From Arenicola marina (Eukaryota > Annelida > Polychaeta > Arenicolidae): 64,000 bases of DNA. The notes beneath the pieces are model-generated. The model saw nothing but the letters and a program-made list of their open reading frames with translations, was not told the origin of the DNA and did no database searches. Of this stretch, positions 63,462-64,000 are shown piece after piece. The stretch lies in the NCBI GenBank assembly GCA_964019135.1, contig OZ025248.1, positions 46,059,670 through 46,123,669 of the forward strand, given 5' to 3'. Position 1 is the stretch's first letter. Each line of letters starts with the position of its first letter. The position numbers were made by a program, and so were the translations under genes.

Positions 63462-64000
63462 GCTTTGACCACTATTGCAGGCAGCTGTAGCTGGCGTGCG
63501 CGGCTTTGACAAGCATTGCAGACAGCTATAGCTGTTATGCGCGTCTTTGACCACCGTTGCCGGCAGCTGTAGCTGTCATACGCGGCTTTGACCACCGTTG
63601 CAGACAGCTATAGCTGTTGTGCGCGGCTTTGACCACCGTTGCAGGCCGCTATAGCTGTCATGCGCTGCTTTAACCACCATTGCAGACAGCTGTAGCTGCC
63701 GTGCGTGGCTTGGACCACCATTGCAGACAGCTGTAGTTGTCGCGCGCGGCTTTGATCACCATTGCAGACAGCTATAGCTGTCATGCGCTGCTTTAACCAC
63801 CATTGCAGACAGCTGTAGCTGCCGTGCGTGGCTTGGACCACCATTGCAGGCAGCTGTAGCTGCCGTGCGCGGCTTTGACCACCATTGCATACAGCTACAG
63901 CTGCCGTGCGCGGCTTTGACCACCATTGCAGGCAGCTGTAGTTGTCGTGCGCGGCTTTGACCACCATTGCAGACAGCTGTAGTTGTCGTGCGCGGCTTGG
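63462..64000 (+). repeat. 41-bp minisatellite, about 13 units, continuing past the window
   Basis: The unit is 41 bp, with GCTTTGACCACCATTGCAGA followed by CAGCTGTAGCTGTCGTGCGCG. It contains the palindrome ACAGCTGT. The array begins at 63462, at the acceptor side of the candidate minus-strand exon. It is cut by the window edge. Confidence 0.94.

Overview
The window looks like part of a large animal genome, probably a marine invertebrate and plausibly a mollusc. The evidence is an intron-containing gene with a canonical splice donor, a decayed L1/Tx1-type LINE, dispersed repeats rich in TGACCTTGACC motifs, and a very heavy load of long minisatellites. The species assignment is inference. By my count about 46.7 of 64 kb (roughly 73%) is tandem repeat, in twelve arrays with different unit sequences.

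Layout: 66-17433 is a 28-bp array of about 620 units. After a 60-bp spacer comes an unrelated 28-bp array (17495-23034). From 23035 to 27382 lies GC-rich DNA with two small arrays (22 bp and 28 bp) and E-box clusters, the likely 5' flank of the only secure gene. At 27383-28069 on the plus strand is a 229-codon first coding exon of a rapsyn-like protein, the synaptic receptor-clustering scaffold. Its last codons and its splice donor have been amplified into a 46-bp array (28034-30142), giving 46 in-register 5' splice sites. The rest of the rapsyn gene was not found, so if the gene is intact its intron runs past the right edge (more than 35.9 kb) and contains everything that follows.

30143-36993 is mostly unique AT-richer DNA with a broken minus-strand LINE (34080-35600). 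Then follow a 17-bp array (36994-37238), a 16-bp array (37239-39505), an 11-bp array (40089-40600), a G-rich 27/26-bp array (40657-41296), a 33-bp array (42500-47514), unique DNA with two copies of a dispersed repeat and a SINE-like head (48230-49620), a 31-bp array of about 383 units (50031-61904), unique DNA, and a 41-bp array (63462 to the window edge) that starts exactly beside a possible minus-strand terminal exon.

The long open frames inside the arrays are by-products of stop-free repeat units and are not called as genes. The most interesting feature is the splice-donor minisatellite at the rapsyn exon end. The next most interesting are the near-identical higher-order duplications inside the large arrays and the tendency of arrays to abut exon-like junctions.
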